Below the pieces are notes generated by a model. The model saw only the letters and a program-made list of their open reading frames with translations, did not search any database and was not told the DNA's origin. Both the position numbers and the translations under genes were made by a program. From NCBI RefSeq assembly GCF_018343525.1, contig NZ_JAGYPH010000001.1:1493778-1557777 (forward strand): a DNA stretch of 64,000 bases, read 5' to 3'. Origin of the DNA: Lederbergia citrea. Lineage in GTDB: Bacteria > Bacillota > Bacilli > Bacillales > Bacillaceae_C. The stretch's first letter is position 1; every line of letters starts with the position of its first letter. Of the stretch, positions 1-8,586 are shown one piece after another.

Positions 1-294
1 TTTTTGATCATTAAGTTCTGCCACAATAAACTTTTCATTTGTCAGGTCACAATTTTCTACTGGTGAAAGATTTAATGCTTGCTCCAAGCTGATAACTGGC
101 AGCACCTCTCCGCGAAGCTGAATGATTCCAAGAATGGTTCGATGTGCATGTGGAATAGGGGTAATTGGCAAGGGTTGTATAATCTCCCTCACCTTTACAA
201 CATTAATCCCAAACTTATTTTTATTCATTTCGAATTCAATTATTTCAAGTTCCTTTGTGCTACTATCCGACAAAACCCCTGAGCTCTTATCCAT
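1..294 (-). CDS. cheV: Chemotaxis coupling protein CheV, N-terminal part (cut by window edge)
   Basis: Only the first 98 residues are present; the gene runs off the left edge. They form a CheW-like domain: near residues 13-70 come an ELEIIEFEM-type strand, FGINVVKVREIIQP and GIIQLRGEVLPVISL, all typical of CheV/CheW. CheV couples chemoreceptors to CheA and normally carries a C-terminal phosphorylatable receiver domain, which would lie outside the window, so CheW is not strictly excluded. CheV is favoured by the N-terminal lead (about 12 residues before the domain) and by the ykwC neighbour, as in B. subtilis. The start ATG at 294 has a weak AGGCAGGG-type ribosome binding site. Confidence 0.8.
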   Translation of the reverse strand, partial: MDKSSGVLSDSSTKELEIIEFEMNKNKFGINVVKVREIIQPLPITPIPHAHRTILGIIQLRGEVLPVISLEQALNLSPVENCDLTNEKFIVAELNDQK

Positions 295-332
295 TTATTA
301 CCCTGCCTCTGTTATGATTTACGTATTAAAAT

Positions 333-1220
333 TTATAGATGATATCCATGGTTCCAATATTTAATTAATGCCTGTGTACCACTGTTTTCTTCTCCATGGG
401 AAGCCAGTGTGTCATACATCTTTTTTGCTAGCTCTAATCCCGGTAATTGGAGATTCATTTTCTCTGCCTCTTCTAAGGCAATTCCCATATCTTTAATAAA
501 ATGCTTAATAAAAAATCCAGGTGAATAATCTTCCTTTAATACCCGTGGAATTAAATTAGCCATAGACCAGCTGCCCGCCGCTCCACTTCCGATTGACTTT
601 AAAACACTTTCTGGATTAAGCCCGGCATTTTTTGCATATACGAGCGCCTCAGTAACACCAATCATATTAGACGCAATCGCTATTTGGTTGCACATTTTTG
701 TGTGTTGGCCCGCTCCCGCTTCACCTTGGTAAACAATATTTCCGCCTAATATCTCAAAGATCGGAAAAAGCTCATCAAAGATCGGACGGTCTCCTCCTAC
801 CATAATCGATAGAGTACCATTTTTGGCTCCGACATCACCACCAGATACCGGCGCATCTAATGCATATAGGCCGCTCCTTTTAGCTTCCTCATAGATTTTC
901 TTCGCTAAAGTAGGAGTGGATGTAGTCATATCCACTAGTACGGAACTTTTTTTCGCTGATGTAAAGATTCCTTCATTTCCAAAATAGACTTCTTCTACAT
1001 CGTGGGGATAGCCAACCATCGTAATGATAATATCGGCGTTTTCAGCTATTTCTTTAGCTGTATTATTCCAGATTGCCCCCTCTGCCAAAATATCTTTACA
1101 TTTCTCCTTTGTCCGACTGTATACAAGCACCTCATATCCCGCACCCAACAAATTTCGGGACATGCTTTTTCCCATCACACCTAAACCTATAAAGCCAATT
1201 GTTTTTTTTATTTCATTCAT
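333..1220 (-). CDS. ykwC: Beta-hydroxyacid dehydrogenase, 3-hydroxyisobutyrate dehydrogenase family (YkwC-like)
   Basis: This 295-residue protein has an N-terminal Rossmann fold with GFIGLGVMGKSM at about residues 9-20, the NAD(P)-binding signature of the family. The substrate motif DAPVSGGDVGAKNGTL lies near residue 122, and the catalytic Lys is in the GQHTKMCNQI segment near 175. Family members oxidise or reduce 3-hydroxyacids such as 3-hydroxyisobutyrate or tartronate semialdehyde; the exact substrate cannot be read from sequence. The length is normal. The start ATG follows an AGAAGGGAAATAG ribosome binding site. It lies between cheV and an SDR gene on the same strand, and cheV-ykwC proximity matches B. 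subtilis. Confidence 0.85.
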   Translation of the reverse strand: MNEIKKTIGFIGLGVMGKSMSRNLLGAGYEVLVYSRTKEKCKDILAEGAIWNNTAKEIAENADIIITMVGYPHDVEEVYFGNEGIFTSAKKSSVLVDMTTSTPTLAKKIYEEAKRSGLYALDAPVSGGDVGAKNGTLSIMVGGDRPIFDELFPIFEILGGNIVYQGEAGAGQHTKMCNQIAIASNMIGVTEALVYAKNAGLNPESVLKSIGSGAAGSWSMANLIPRVLKEDYSPGFFIKHFIKDMGIALEEAEKMNLQLPGLELAKKMYDTLASHGEENSGTQALIKYWNHGYHL

Positions 1221-1292
1221 TTTTTCTATTTCCCTTCTATGTAAATTAGTTTAGCCCCGAATAAATCGGGGCATCGTCTTGCCGATAATTAA

Positions 1293-2078
1293 TTAAACAG
1301 ACCTTAGCTTTCCACCGTCAACGAAGAAACTGCTTCCCGTCATATATGTATTTCCTTCCGAGGCTAAAAAGACAACGACTTTAGCAAATTCTTCTGGTCT
1401 TCCGTCTCTTCCTAAGGGAATGCTTTCCCGAGCCAATGAAGCGGCCTGTTCCGGGGTAATACCCTGCTTATCTGCATTAGATTCATCTAATTGTTTTATT
1501 CGTTCTGTGGCTATTCTGCCTGGCGCAATGGTATTGACTAAAATTTCGTATGGGGCTAATTCATCGGCAAGTGTTTTTGACAATCCGGCAATGCCCATCC
1601 TGAATGTATTAGATAAAATTAAGCCTGGAATAGGTTCACGTATAGAAGATGAAGCGACATTAATAATCCTCCCGCCTGCTTTCTTTAAATGAGGAAGGGC
1701 CTCTCTAATAATTCTAATATAGGACAACAAGTTTAATTCAAATGATTTCTGCCATGCCTCATCGTCCATGTCTTCAAAACCTCCCGCCGGAGGACCTCCC
1801 GCATTATTAATTAATATATCAAGCCCACCAAAGGCATCGACTGTTTGTTTTACCATATTTTTAACTTCCTCGGGATCAGTAATATCACAACGGACCCAAA
1901 ACACTTTTCCTCCATTTAATTTCTCCAATTCAGACTGTACCGCTTTCAGTTGCTCCACGTTTCTGCTTGCAAGCATTACATTTGTACCTTCTTTGACAAA
2001 TTGCTCAGCAATAGCTTTCCCTAAGCCTTGACTGGAAGCAACGATAAGAGCGTTTTTCCCTTGTAATCCAAGTTGCAT
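1293..2078 (-). CDS. SDR-family oxidoreductase, 3-oxoacyl-ACP reductase-like
   Basis: This 261-residue classical short-chain dehydrogenase has a cofactor loop with a degenerate glycine motif (ASSQGLGKAI near residue 15), NNAGG near 90, an active-site Ser region VASSSIREPIPGL near 140-150, and the C-terminal FFVDGG typical of FabG-like proteins. The expected YxxxK is not obvious: the position after the Ser motif reads NTFRMGIAGLSK, so the catalytic Tyr appears to be replaced by Phe. That departure from the family makes ordinary reductase activity uncertain. The start is ATG 2078, seven bases after AAAGGAG. The preceding TTG is too close to that site. Confidence 0.75.
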   Translation of the reverse strand: MQLGLQGKNALIVASSQGLGKAIAEQFVKEGTNVMLASRNVEQLKAVQSELEKLNGGKVFWVRCDITDPEEVKNMVKQTVDAFGGLDILINNAGGPPAGGFEDMDDEAWQKSFELNLLSYIRIIREALPHLKKAGGRIINVASSSIREPIPGLILSNTFRMGIAGLSKTLADELAPYEILVNTIAPGRIATERIKQLDESNADKQGITPEQAASLARESIPLGRDGRPEEFAKVVVFLASEGNTYMTGSSFFVDGGKLRSV

Positions 2079-2156
2079 CAAAATTCTCCTTTCGCGTAAT
2101 TTTCTTACATTATATCATTATCTTTGTTATCAAGGATATTTTACTATTGTCACATG

Positions 2157-2199
2157 CAAAAAAGAGGCTGTCCCTAAAGTAGACTTTTGGACAGTCTCT
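2157..2199 (-). terminator. Rho-independent terminator
   Basis: On the minus strand an 11-bp stem (AGAGACTGTCC with GGACAGCCTCT, one G-U pair) is followed by TTTTTT. It ends minus-strand transcription arriving from the VOC gene at 2348-2731. Confidence 0.85.
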
Positions 2200-2221
2200 A
2201 TCATGATATGGCATTATATAT

Positions 2222-2344
2222 TTATTTCGTTTCACTATACTCATGGTATTCCGGCCATTTACCTTGAGCCACAATTTTCACTCTCGAAGGGGCATCGAAA
2301 CGCATTCGAACCTTCCAATTGGTAAATATCAGATCGTTAAAGAA
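2222..2344 (-). pseudogene. Coding-like remnant of an unrecognised gene
   Basis: Between the VOC gene and its terminator, one minus-strand frame stays open for about 39 codons and gives a protein-like tail (FTNWKVRMRFDAPSRVKIV followed by GKWPEYHEY) ending in TAA. It has no start codon or ribosome binding site. The residue composition looks like the C-terminus of a larger soluble enzyme whose front was deleted. I do not recognise the family. With the oxidoreductase remnant at 2909-3069 it suggests a decayed locus around the VOC gene. Confidence 0.3.
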
Positions 2345-2347
2345 TTA

Positions 2348-2731
2348 TTAATCTTGATCTACATTTAACTCAATCAGGTTATAATCTGGATCCATACAGA
2401 AAATTTGTTTAAAGCCACTTTTACTGCCCTTGTTTTCTTTATAGGGTACTCGATTCTCCTGTAAACACTTTAATGCAGCATCATAATCTTTTATTCTAAT
2501 GGCAATATGGCCATCTTTTGTATCGATGTTATTTTCCTTCCTTATCGTATTAGACTTTGGATGAACAATTAAGTGAAGTTGCTGATGCCCGATCTGATAC
2601 CAAGCTCCATGAAAATCAAAGTTCGGACGATCTAATTCTGGGAGTCCTAGGATGTGACCATAAAATTTTTTACACTCCTCCAATTTGGTAATAGAAAGGC
2701 TAATATGATGCAATCCTTCCATTTCAATCAT
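2348..2731 (-). CDS. VOC-family (glyoxalase/bleomycin-resistance fold) protein
   Basis: This 127-residue protein starts with GLHHISLSITKLEECKKFY, the first beta-alpha unit of a vicinal oxygen chelate domain with a metal-ligand His at about residue 8. The second half contains DGHIAIRIKDYDAAL, supplying a His, and CMDPDYNLIELN, supplying the terminal Glu. These are the usual metal ligands (His, His, Glu) of glyoxalase I or FosB-type enzymes. The substrate is unknown. ATG 2731 follows AAGGATGG. The gene is followed by a remnant and a strong terminator, so it is probably monocistronic. Confidence 0.8.
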   Translation of the reverse strand: MIEMEGLHHISLSITKLEECKKFYGHILGLPELDRPNFDFHGAWYQIGHQQLHLIVHPKSNTIRKENNIDTKDGHIAIRIKDYDAALKCLQENRVPYKENKGSKSGFKQIFCMDPDYNLIELNVDQD

Positions 2732-2908
2732 GAGTATTCCACCATCCTTTCAAGAAGATTTTCTTGTATATTTATTTCCTCCTTCTAATTATAACAATTT
2801 TAATAATTGCCAACAGTAGTGATCTTATTGTCTTAGAAATTTTCCAAGCTGGTCGTGAAATTGAGTGGCATGTTTCAAAATTGCCTGACGTGTATAAAAT
2901 GGACTCTT

Positions 2909-3069
2909 TTATTCTAATGGAAGCTTAACTGAATTGCCTAGACTGGCAGAGTGATAGATTCCAGTAATTAGCTCAAGCGTCTGCCTTCCTTGATTGCCAG
3001 TGATCAAAACATCTTTATTTTCTTCAATCGCGGATAAAACATTGTCAATTTGCCCGTTATTTCAAAATA
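2909..3069 (-). pseudogene. C-terminal remnant of a Gfo/Idh/MocA-family oxidoreductase
   Basis: A minus-strand frame ending in TAA at 2909 encodes about 50 residues containing IDNVLSAIEENKDVLITGN and GRQTLELITGIYHSA. That is the characteristic closing helix of Gfo/Idh/MocA NAD-dependent sugar oxidoreductases. The frame is closed upstream at about 3070, and no start codon or Rossmann N-terminus is found before the ptsI terminator. More than 80 percent of the gene is therefore missing. This occupies the otherwise gene-free stretch 2732-3276. Confidence 0.65.
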
Positions 3070-3130
3070 ATGAAAATTAATCCCATCCCTCAAACTAAAT
3101 TTCTTCTTTTAAAAAGTTTATTCATTTCAA

Positions 3131-3164
3131 CAAAAAAATCCGCCCGACCAATGGTCAAGCGGAT
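3131..3164 (-). terminator. Terminator of ptsHI
   Basis: On the minus strand ATCCGC pairs with GCGGAT around an inner GACC/GGTC stem, followed by TTTTTTTG. It lies about 110 bases past the ptsI stop codon. Confidence 0.8.
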
Positions 3165-3276
3165 AAAAAGGGGGAAAAATGAGAATGAAATGACTAGAAA
3201 TTCGTCAAATCAATCATGATTACTATTTTATACCACCTTTTTCGAATATATACACCTAATTAATATTACATTTTGA

Positions 3277-4995
3277 TTACAATGAAGTTGTTTTTTTGAC
3301 AAGCTCCATAACTTCATCAGCTGTTTGCATTTTTAATGCTTCTTCAGCTAACTGCTTCATTTCTTTTTGATCAAGATGTTTAATTTGGCTTCTTGCTTTG
3401 AGAATTGATGAAGCGCTCATAGAGAATTCATCAAGCCCAAGTCCAAGTAAAATCGGGATTGCGATTTCATCTCCTGCCATTTCTCCACACATTCCGGCCC
3501 ATTTACCTTCTTTATGTGCGGCATCAATAACCATTTTAACCAAACGTAAGATTGCAGGATTATATGGTTGGTATAAGTAAGAAACACGCTCATTCATTCT
3601 GTCTGCAGCCATTGTATATTGAATTAGATCATTCGTCCCTATACTAAAGAAATCAACTTCTTTAGCAAATTGGTCGGCCAAAACTGCTGTTGAAGGGATT
3701 TCAACCATAATACCAATCTCGATATTGTCAGCTACATTGTGCCCACTTTCAACAAGAGCTTGTTTTTCTCCCAATAAAATTGACTTCGCAGATCGAAATT
3801 CATCTAACGTTGCAATCATTGGGAACATGATTTTTAAATTTCCATGGCTGCTGGCACGTAATAGTGCACGTAGCTGAGTACGGAAAATATCCGTTTCTTC
3901 TAGACAAAGCCTAATTGCTCTAAAACCTAGAAAAGGATTCATTTCTGAAGGAAGACTTAAGTATGGAAGATGTTTATCTCCGCCAATATCCAGTGTTCGT
4001 ACGACTACCGGCTTACCTTCCATATTTTCAAGCACCTTTTTGTATGCCTCATATTGTTCATCTTCGGTTGGAAGCTGATTTCTTTCCATATAAAGAAATT
4101 CTGTACGATAAAGACCCACGCCTTCTCCACCGTTTGAAAGAACACCTTCAATATCTTGTGGTGATCCAATATTTGCAGCTAGTTCAACATGAACCCCATC
4201 ACTAGAAATAGTCGCTTCATTTTTTAATAAAGCCCACTCTTTCTTTTGTAATTCCAGATTATGATAAACTTCCTCATACTTCTCCACAACTTCCGGAGTC
4301 GGATTAATATGTACTTCACCATTTACACCATCTACAATGATTAAATCACCATCTTGAATAGTAGTTGAAGCACTATTTGTTCCAACAACTGCTGGAATTT
4401 CCATAGATCTTGCCATGATTGCAGAGTGTGATGTTCTTCCGCCGATATCGGTTGTAAATCCTTTTACAAATTCTTTATTTAATTGTGCTGTATCAGATGG
4501 TGTTAAATCTTCCGCTACTATAACAACTTCTTCAGCAATCAAGCCTGGATTGGGAATTTTAACTCCTAATAAGTGAGCAAGTACACGTTTGGAAACATCT
4601 TTAATATCTGCGGCGCGTTCTTGCATATATTCATTATCCATTTGTTCAAAAATGGAGATGAACATATCTGCCGTTTCTTTTAGAGCATTCTCCGCATTTG
4701 ACTTGTCCATTTTAATTTTATCTTCTATAGATGATAGAAGTTCCGGATCACTTAAAACGAGAAGATGGGCATCGAAAATCGCTGCCTTATCTTCCCCTAG
4801 ATCTACCGCTGCTTTATTTCTAATCGCCTGAAGATCATCCTTTGAGGCATCTATAGCGGCCTGAAAACGATTGATCTCTTCTTCGGCATTTGAGATAGCT
4901 GTTTTTTTGAATGTTAGATCCGGTTCAACAAGTCGGTATGCTTTACCGATTGCGATTCCACTTGATGCTGCTATCCCTGTTAAAATTGTTGACAT
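3277..4995 (-). CDS. ptsI: Phosphoenolpyruvate-protein phosphotransferase (PTS enzyme I)
   Basis: This 572-residue protein is full length for enzyme I. It transfers phosphate from PEP to HPr, the first step of all PTS sugar uptake, in the cytoplasm. Visible features are the N-terminal HPr-binding helical part, the phospho-His swivelling-domain motif [13 protein letters not shown] with His at about residue 189, and the C-terminal PEP-binding TIM barrel. The barrel contains [39 protein letters not shown] and the catalytic Cys in [10 protein letters not shown]. Its ATG overlaps the ptsH stop codon (TAATG), so the two genes are translationally coupled. A terminator follows. Confidence 0.97.
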   Translation of the reverse strand: MSTILTGIAASSGIAIGKAYRLVEPDLTFKKTAISNAEEEINRFQAAIDASKDDLQAIRNKAAVDLGEDKAAIFDAHLLVLSDPELLSSIEDKIKMDKSNAENALKETADMFISIFEQMDNEYMQERAADIKDVSKRVLAHLLGVKIPNPGLIAEEVVIVAEDLTPSDTAQLNKEFVKGFTTDIGGRTSHSAIMARSMEIPAVVGTNSASTTIQDGDLIIVDGVNGEVHINPTPEVVEKYEEVYHNLELQKKEWALLKNEATISSDGVHVELAANIGSPQDIEGVLSNGGEGVGLYRTEFLYMERNQLPTEDEQYEAYKKVLENMEGKPVVVRTLDIGGDKHLPYLSLPSEMNPFLGFRAIRLCLEETDIFRTQLRALLRASSHGNLKIMFPMIATLDEFRSAKSILLGEKQALVESGHNVADNIEIGIMVEIPSTAVLADQFAKEVDFFSIGTNDLIQYTMAADRMNERVSYLYQPYNPAILRLVKMVIDAAHKEGKWAGMCGEMAGDEIAIPILLGLGLDEFSMSASSILKARSQIKHLDQKEMKQLAEEALKMQTADEVMELVKKTTSL

Positions 4996-5261
4996 TATTT
5001 CGCAAGCCCTTCTTTATTAAATAATTCTTCAATACCTGCTAGTGCATCTGCTTCATCGTTACCATCTACACTAATCGTAATTTCAGCATCTTTTCCAATC
5101 CCAAGTGACATAACACCCATGATTGATTTAAGATTTACCTTTTTATCTTTATATTCCAATTGAATATCTGATGAAAATCTGCTTGCTGTTTGTACAAGTA
5201 GTGTAGCAGGTCTAGCATGAATACCTGTGTCTGCTATAACTGTAAATTGTTTCTCCAACAT
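4995..5261 (-). CDS. ptsH: Phosphocarrier protein HPr
   Basis: Read from ATG 5261, which follows AAAGGAGACG, the protein is 88 residues, the exact family length. His15 in [10 protein letters not shown] is the phosphate acceptor from enzyme I. Ser46 in [11 protein letters not shown] is the HPr-kinase site, so the protein should also serve as CcpA co-repressor in carbon catabolite repression. An in-frame upstream extension exists but lacks the HPr fold and a better ribosome binding site. No ptsG lies upstream, unlike in B. subtilis: a divergent ykvS gene sits there instead, so ptsHI must have its own promoter in 5262-5588. Confidence 0.97.
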   Translation of the reverse strand: MLEKQFTVIADTGIHARPATLLVQTASRFSSDIQLEYKDKKVNLKSIMGVMSLGIGKDAEITISVDGNDEADALAGIEELFNKEGLAK

Positions 5262-5588
5262 AAAATCGTCTCCTTTTTTCTCAATAGAAATTGAGTTCTC
5301 TATACAAAAGTAGCTAATTTTATCGGTTTCGTCAATCAAACAGCAACAAAAATATAATAAAAGAATAATACCCTAATTTTCGTAATTTTAACCCACTCAT
5401 TTATAACCAAACTATTCCAAATTCACCCTTAATTTTCTATACAATTTCTGACTAGTCCGAGACATACACTTCTATTCTCTAAATATCATTTATATATACA
5501 TCTTTTCATCTTGCACTTTTATGGAAAATAGTGCAAACTATGAACAAATGTAATGAAAGTAGATAAAAAAGCAAGGGGGAGAAAGCTG
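5262..5588. other. Divergent intergenic region between ptsH and ykvS
   Basis: This AT-rich stretch must hold the minus-strand ptsHI promoter and the plus-strand ykvS promoter. A TTGACG hexamer is seen on the minus strand about 65 bases before ptsH, but I cannot find a well-spaced -10 for it. No riboswitch, antiterminator hairpin or gene is recognised. Confidence 0.4.
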
Positions 5589-5780
5589 TTGAAAATTGCA
5601 GAAATTGGAAATTTAATTGAATTTAAAGATGGCCTTCAAGGAATTGTTGAAAAGGTAAATGAAAACTCTGTTATTGTTGATTTAACTTACATGGAAAATT
5701 ATCGTGATTATGACTTGGAAGAAAAAACCGTTGTTAACCATAAAAACTACAAGATTATTAAAGAATCTGTAAATGTTTAA
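5589..5780 (+). CDS. ykvS: YkvS-family (DUF2187) small protein
   Basis: This is a 63-residue protein read from TTG 5589, which has a GGGGGAG ribosome binding site eight bases upstream; an ATG 36 bases earlier has none. The sequence AEIGNLIEFKDGLQGIVEKV then VDLTYMENYRDYDLEEKTVVNHKNYKI matches the Bacillus YkvS family: a short KOW/SH3-like beta fold of unknown function. It is convergent with nothing and ends in its own strong terminator. The neighbourhood with ykvI and pts genes fits the B. subtilis ykv region. Confidence 0.85.
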   Translation: MKIAEIGNLIEFKDGLQGIVEKVNENSVIVDLTYMENYRDYDLEEKTVVNHKNYKIIKESVNV

Positions 5781-5813
5781 TTGCAAGCGCTATCGCTTGC
5801 AATTTTTCTTTTT
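5781..5813 (+). terminator. Terminator of ykvS
   Basis: A perfect 9-bp stem TTGCAAGCG / CGCTTGCAA with a four-base loop is followed by TTTTTCTTTTTT. Confidence 0.92.
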
Positions 5814-5909
5814 TGAATAATTTTAAAAATGCTCCCCCATGGCAGCCTCCTACCAATTTTGATAAAATGTTGATCAAGCAATGACTCTACCCTTTGAAAG
5901 GAATTAAAA

Positions 5910-6521
5910 ATGAAAAAAAGCATGATAGATATTAAATTGCTTGCCGGGATTTTCTTAGCATATTTGCTAATATATATTACTTTCGACGGCAAACAAGTGT
6001 TTTGGTACTTATACACTGCAACAATGTTGTTTCTAATCAGTTTCACAATAATTAATGAGAAAATCGATGATGAGGCACCAACAAAACAGTATTTTTTATA
6101 TGGGATCCTCTCAGGCGCTCTCCTTTATGTACTATTTTTTGTTGGGAGCTGGATTTTCTCATTTATTCCAGGGACTTTTGACAATCAGGTTTCAAAGATT
6201 TATGTTAAGTTTAAACTGGAATGGGTTTGGCACTATCTAGTATTGATATTTGTCATCATTCCAGGCGAAGAAATATTTTGGCGGGGGTTTATCCTAAAAC
6301 GATTAATGAGGTATATGAATACAGCGTTTGCGATTTTTATTGGAGCATCCCTAAACGCAGCTGCCTTTTGTTTTTCTGGTTATCCTATCCTTATCGTAGC
6401 TGCATTTGTGAGTGGGATCGCATGGGGAATACTGTATGCTTGGAAACGAAGTATTCCACTGTTAATTATTTCTCATTTGATGTTTGATTTACTTTTATTA
6501 GTAATTTTTCCGCTTTCTTAA
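5910..6521 (+). CDS. CPBP-family intramembrane metalloprotease (CAAX/Abi-like)
   Basis: This 203-residue, very hydrophobic protein has about six membrane segments. The conserved family motif appears as PGEEIFWRGFILKRL near residue 117 (EExxxR). The third motif is ISHLMFDLL near residue 193 (His plus Asp). The usual second motif FxxxH is weak: the region reads NAAAFCFSGYPI, with Ser/Gly where the His is expected, so catalytic competence is uncertain. The family includes CAAX-type proteases and bacteriocin self-immunity proteins. ATG 5910 follows GAAAGGAAT. No functional partner is visible nearby. Confidence 0.8.
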   Translation: MKKSMIDIKLLAGIFLAYLLIYITFDGKQVFWYLYTATMLFLISFTIINEKIDDEAPTKQYFLYGILSGALLYVLFFVGSWIFSFIPGTFDNQVSKIYVKFKLEWVWHYLVLIFVIIPGEEIFWRGFILKRLMRYMNTAFAIFIGASLNAAAFCFSGYPILIVAAFVSGIAWGILYAWKRSIPLLIISHLMFDLLLLVIFPLS

Positions 6522-6612
6522 TAAACATACCAAGATTTTGTAAAATGTAACATTTTCTTTCCAAATACGTCTAACAAATCGAGGGACTTAATCACTTAAG
6601 GGGGAAGACAGC

Positions 6613-7290
6613 ATGTTGAAATGGGCAAGACTATTGACCGCCACTCTTTTTTCATTAATATTATTGGCTGCTTGCGGTACAACCGCACAAGAATCGAAGA
6701 AAAATACCGGAAACGGAGAAAACCAAACTGAGCAAAACACTACGGAAAAAGAAGTAAAAAACAGTGAGGAACCAGAATCAGCTAAAGACAAAGAAAAGAA
6801 TGATGCACAGGTTTCAGACAAAATTCGGTTAATGGAAATGAACCTATCTTACGAGGTTAACGGTAGTAAAAAAGAAGAAACAGCTTTTCTGAAAGAGAGT
6901 GACAATCTTGACTACTCGCTTTATTTACTCCCTGAATATGAACTGACCGGTGAGGAACCATACACAGATGTTCTTTACTACAAAGAAAATGACAGCCACT
7001 TTATGCGGATTGAATTGCTACCGGGTGATGTAACAATGGACGATGCAGCAGCTAATGTTAGAGAACAGCTTGAATCTGTTGGTCAGGAAGTAAAGCAAAT
7101 TAAAGACGAGAACGGCAATCAGTGGCTTGCAGATGCACGCATTTATCAATTTAAGAAGAATAATGAGCTTGTAACGGCTTACCTTGTTGAAAAAGAGGAT
7201 TGGATTTTAAAGGTAACGATCTTTACTACATCTGAAGAAAACCATTTAGATCCATTCTTGAAGATGGCAGAAACAATTGAAAAAAAGTAA
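6613..7290 (+). CDS. Putative lipoprotein of unknown function
   Basis: This 225-residue protein has a lipoprotein signal: positively charged start, hydrophobic stretch and lipobox LLAAC with the lipidated Cys at residue 21. Residues 25-70 are a low-complexity Lys/Glu/Asn linker, after which a globular domain of about 150 residues begins (IRLMEMNLSYEVNG, later PEYELTGEEPYTDVLYY). Fold and function are not recognised. It should be anchored to the outer face of the membrane. ATG 6613 follows AAGGGGGAAG. A bidirectional terminator separates it from ykvI. Confidence 0.75.
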   Translation: MLKWARLLTATLFSLILLAACGTTAQESKKNTGNGENQTEQNTTEKEVKNSEEPESAKDKEKNDAQVSDKIRLMEMNLSYEVNGSKKEETAFLKESDNLDYSLYLLPEYELTGEEPYTDVLYYKENDSHFMRIELLPGDVTMDDAAANVREQLESVGQEVKQIKDENGNQWLADARIYQFKKNNELVTAYLVEKEDWILKVTIFTTSEENHLDPFLKMAETIEKK

Positions 7291-7296
7291 TAATAA

Positions 7297-7348
7297 AGAA
7301 GAGGCTTTTCCAAGCTTAATAAATAATTTGGGAAGGCCTCTTTAATTG
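7297..7348. terminator. Bidirectional terminator between the lipoprotein gene and ykvI
   Basis: AAGAGGC...TTTTCC pairs with GGGAAGGCCTCTT, with T-rich flanks on both strands. It serves the two convergent genes and slightly overlaps the ykvI stop. Confidence 0.8.
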
Positions 7349-8382
7349 TTTATCGATGAAGGCTTCGTCCAAAGAAGCAGTAAAAAAGCAAGGCTGACGT
7401 AGCCGAATAATGGGTATAAAAAACCTAATAAAGTGCCGTACTCTATTCGACTAATGAAATATACAATGATAATAATACCGCCATGTATCCATAAACTGCC
7501 GATTTTTGCGTAACGTCGAATTTGCCTTTCAAGCCCATACATATTTCCAATCAAAGAAGTAAATATTTCTCCAAAAATAATAAAGAGATAGATAAAATAA
7601 ATACCGGCAGCTGCCTCTTTCACAATGACTGCCATTGGAATATCAAAAACAACTGGATCAGGAAGTGTTGTTAAAGTGAAATGGCTGGAGATCAATATTA
7701 AAGTCAATAATACACCACCTATTTGTCCCCCCCGTTTCACAATTGCAATATCATTAATCTCGATTGCAATGGGGACAAGAACAGCTTGAGCAAGAGCAAG
7801 ATTAAGTGCAGAATAGGAAAAAGCTGCCGCTCCGGCCTTCCAGCTTTCTATTCCATCTGGCGTAAAAAGAAAATTCTCCAAGAAATGATGACTCGTAATT
7901 GATGTGCACATGACTAAGAAGTTAAAAACTATTAATATGGGTACAACAAATATATTGACCGCAAACAATCCTTGGACACCAACTGCCATCACAAGCATTG
8001 CAAGTGTAATTGTTAGGAAGGTCCCGATTGAACGAGCAAATCCCAACTGCTCCGAGAATAAGGCTTCCGCACCAGAAAGCATGACTGCACATACTCCAAT
8101 CAGCATGATCATCGTAAAGATATTCATCGCTTTTGATAGTTTCTTGCCAAATAAATACTCGTTGAATTCCTCAAATGATGTTGCTCGAATTTCAATTGCC
8201 TTCACCATAATCTTAGCGCCAAGATAAATAAATAAGTAACCTGAAAGAAGGATAGCTAGAAAACCAAAAAATCCAAACCTTGTAAAGAATTCAACGATCT
8301 CTCTTCCTGTTGCAAAACCTGCGCCAATAACTGTCCCCACATATACTGCAGCCACTTGAAAAGCACTTGTCCATTTTTTCAA
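7342..8382 (-). CDS. ykvI: YkvI-type integral membrane transporter-like protein
   Basis: This is a 346-residue protein with about ten membrane segments. The opening AFQVAAVYVGTVIGAGFATG resembles the first helix of LeuT-fold amino-acid permeases and is characteristic of YkvI. Substrate unknown. I start it at TTG 8382 because AGAGGGGCG lies seven bases upstream and the protein then begins MKKWTSAFQ, like the B. subtilis homologue; the longer frame upstream would add an implausible tail across the clpE promoter. It is divergent from clpE, the same pair that is adjacent in B. subtilis. Confidence 0.85.
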   Translation of the reverse strand: MKKWTSAFQVAAVYVGTVIGAGFATGREIVEFFTRFGFFGFLAILLSGYLFIYLGAKIMVKAIEIRATSFEEFNEYLFGKKLSKAMNIFTMIMLIGVCAVMLSGAEALFSEQLGFARSIGTFLTITLAMLVMAVGVQGLFAVNIFVVPILIVFNFLVMCTSITSHHFLENFLFTPDGIESWKAGAAAFSYSALNLALAQAVLVPIAIEINDIAIVKRGGQIGGVLLTLILISSHFTLTTLPDPVVFDIPMAVIVKEAAAGIYFIYLFIIFGEIFTSLIGNMYGLERQIRRYAKIGSLWIHGGIIIIVYFISRIEYGTLLGFLYPLFGYVSLAFLLLLWTKPSSINN

Positions 8383-8452
8383 TATATCGCCCCTCTTCAT
8401 TGTTAACCATATGAATGAAGGTGAAAAAAAATCCAAAAAATTGATAAATAAC

Positions 8453-8481
8453 TTGAAAGTCAAAATAGGTCAGTGTATAAT
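8453..8481 (+). promoter_or_regulatory. Predicted sigma-A promoter of clpE
   Basis: TTGAAA (8453-8458), a 17-base spacer and TATAAT (8476-8481) form a near-consensus promoter. The expected start is near 8488, directly before the first CtsR box. Confidence 0.75.
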
Positions 8482-8491
8482 AGGTTCATAA

Positions 8492-8508
8492 GGTCGAATT
8501 AGGTCAAA
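8492..8508 (+). promoter_or_regulatory. CtsR operator 1 at clpE
   Basis: The tandem heptads GGTCGAA and GGTCAAA are separated by three bases, matching the CtsR heptad repeat with one mismatch. The site lies at the predicted transcription start, so binding should block initiation. CtsR control of clpE is known in B. subtilis. Confidence 0.85.
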
Positions 8509-8544
8509 CATAATATGCCGATTCGACTTACCTTTTATTCCATT

Positions 8545-8561
8545 GGTCAAAATTAGTCAAT
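8545..8561 (+). promoter_or_regulatory. CtsR operator 2 at clpE
   Basis: GGTCAAA-ATT-AGTCAAT is a second tandem heptad with the same three-base spacing. It lies 53 bases downstream of operator 1 in the clpE leader. Confidence 0.75.
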
Positions 8562-8586
8562 AAAAATAGTCGGAGGATTGATATTC

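Noticed and set aside
1..364. Two plus-strand frames of 67 and 80 codons at the left edge
   Set aside because: They lie antisense to the clear CheV coding sequence and have no ribosome binding site or protein-like composition.
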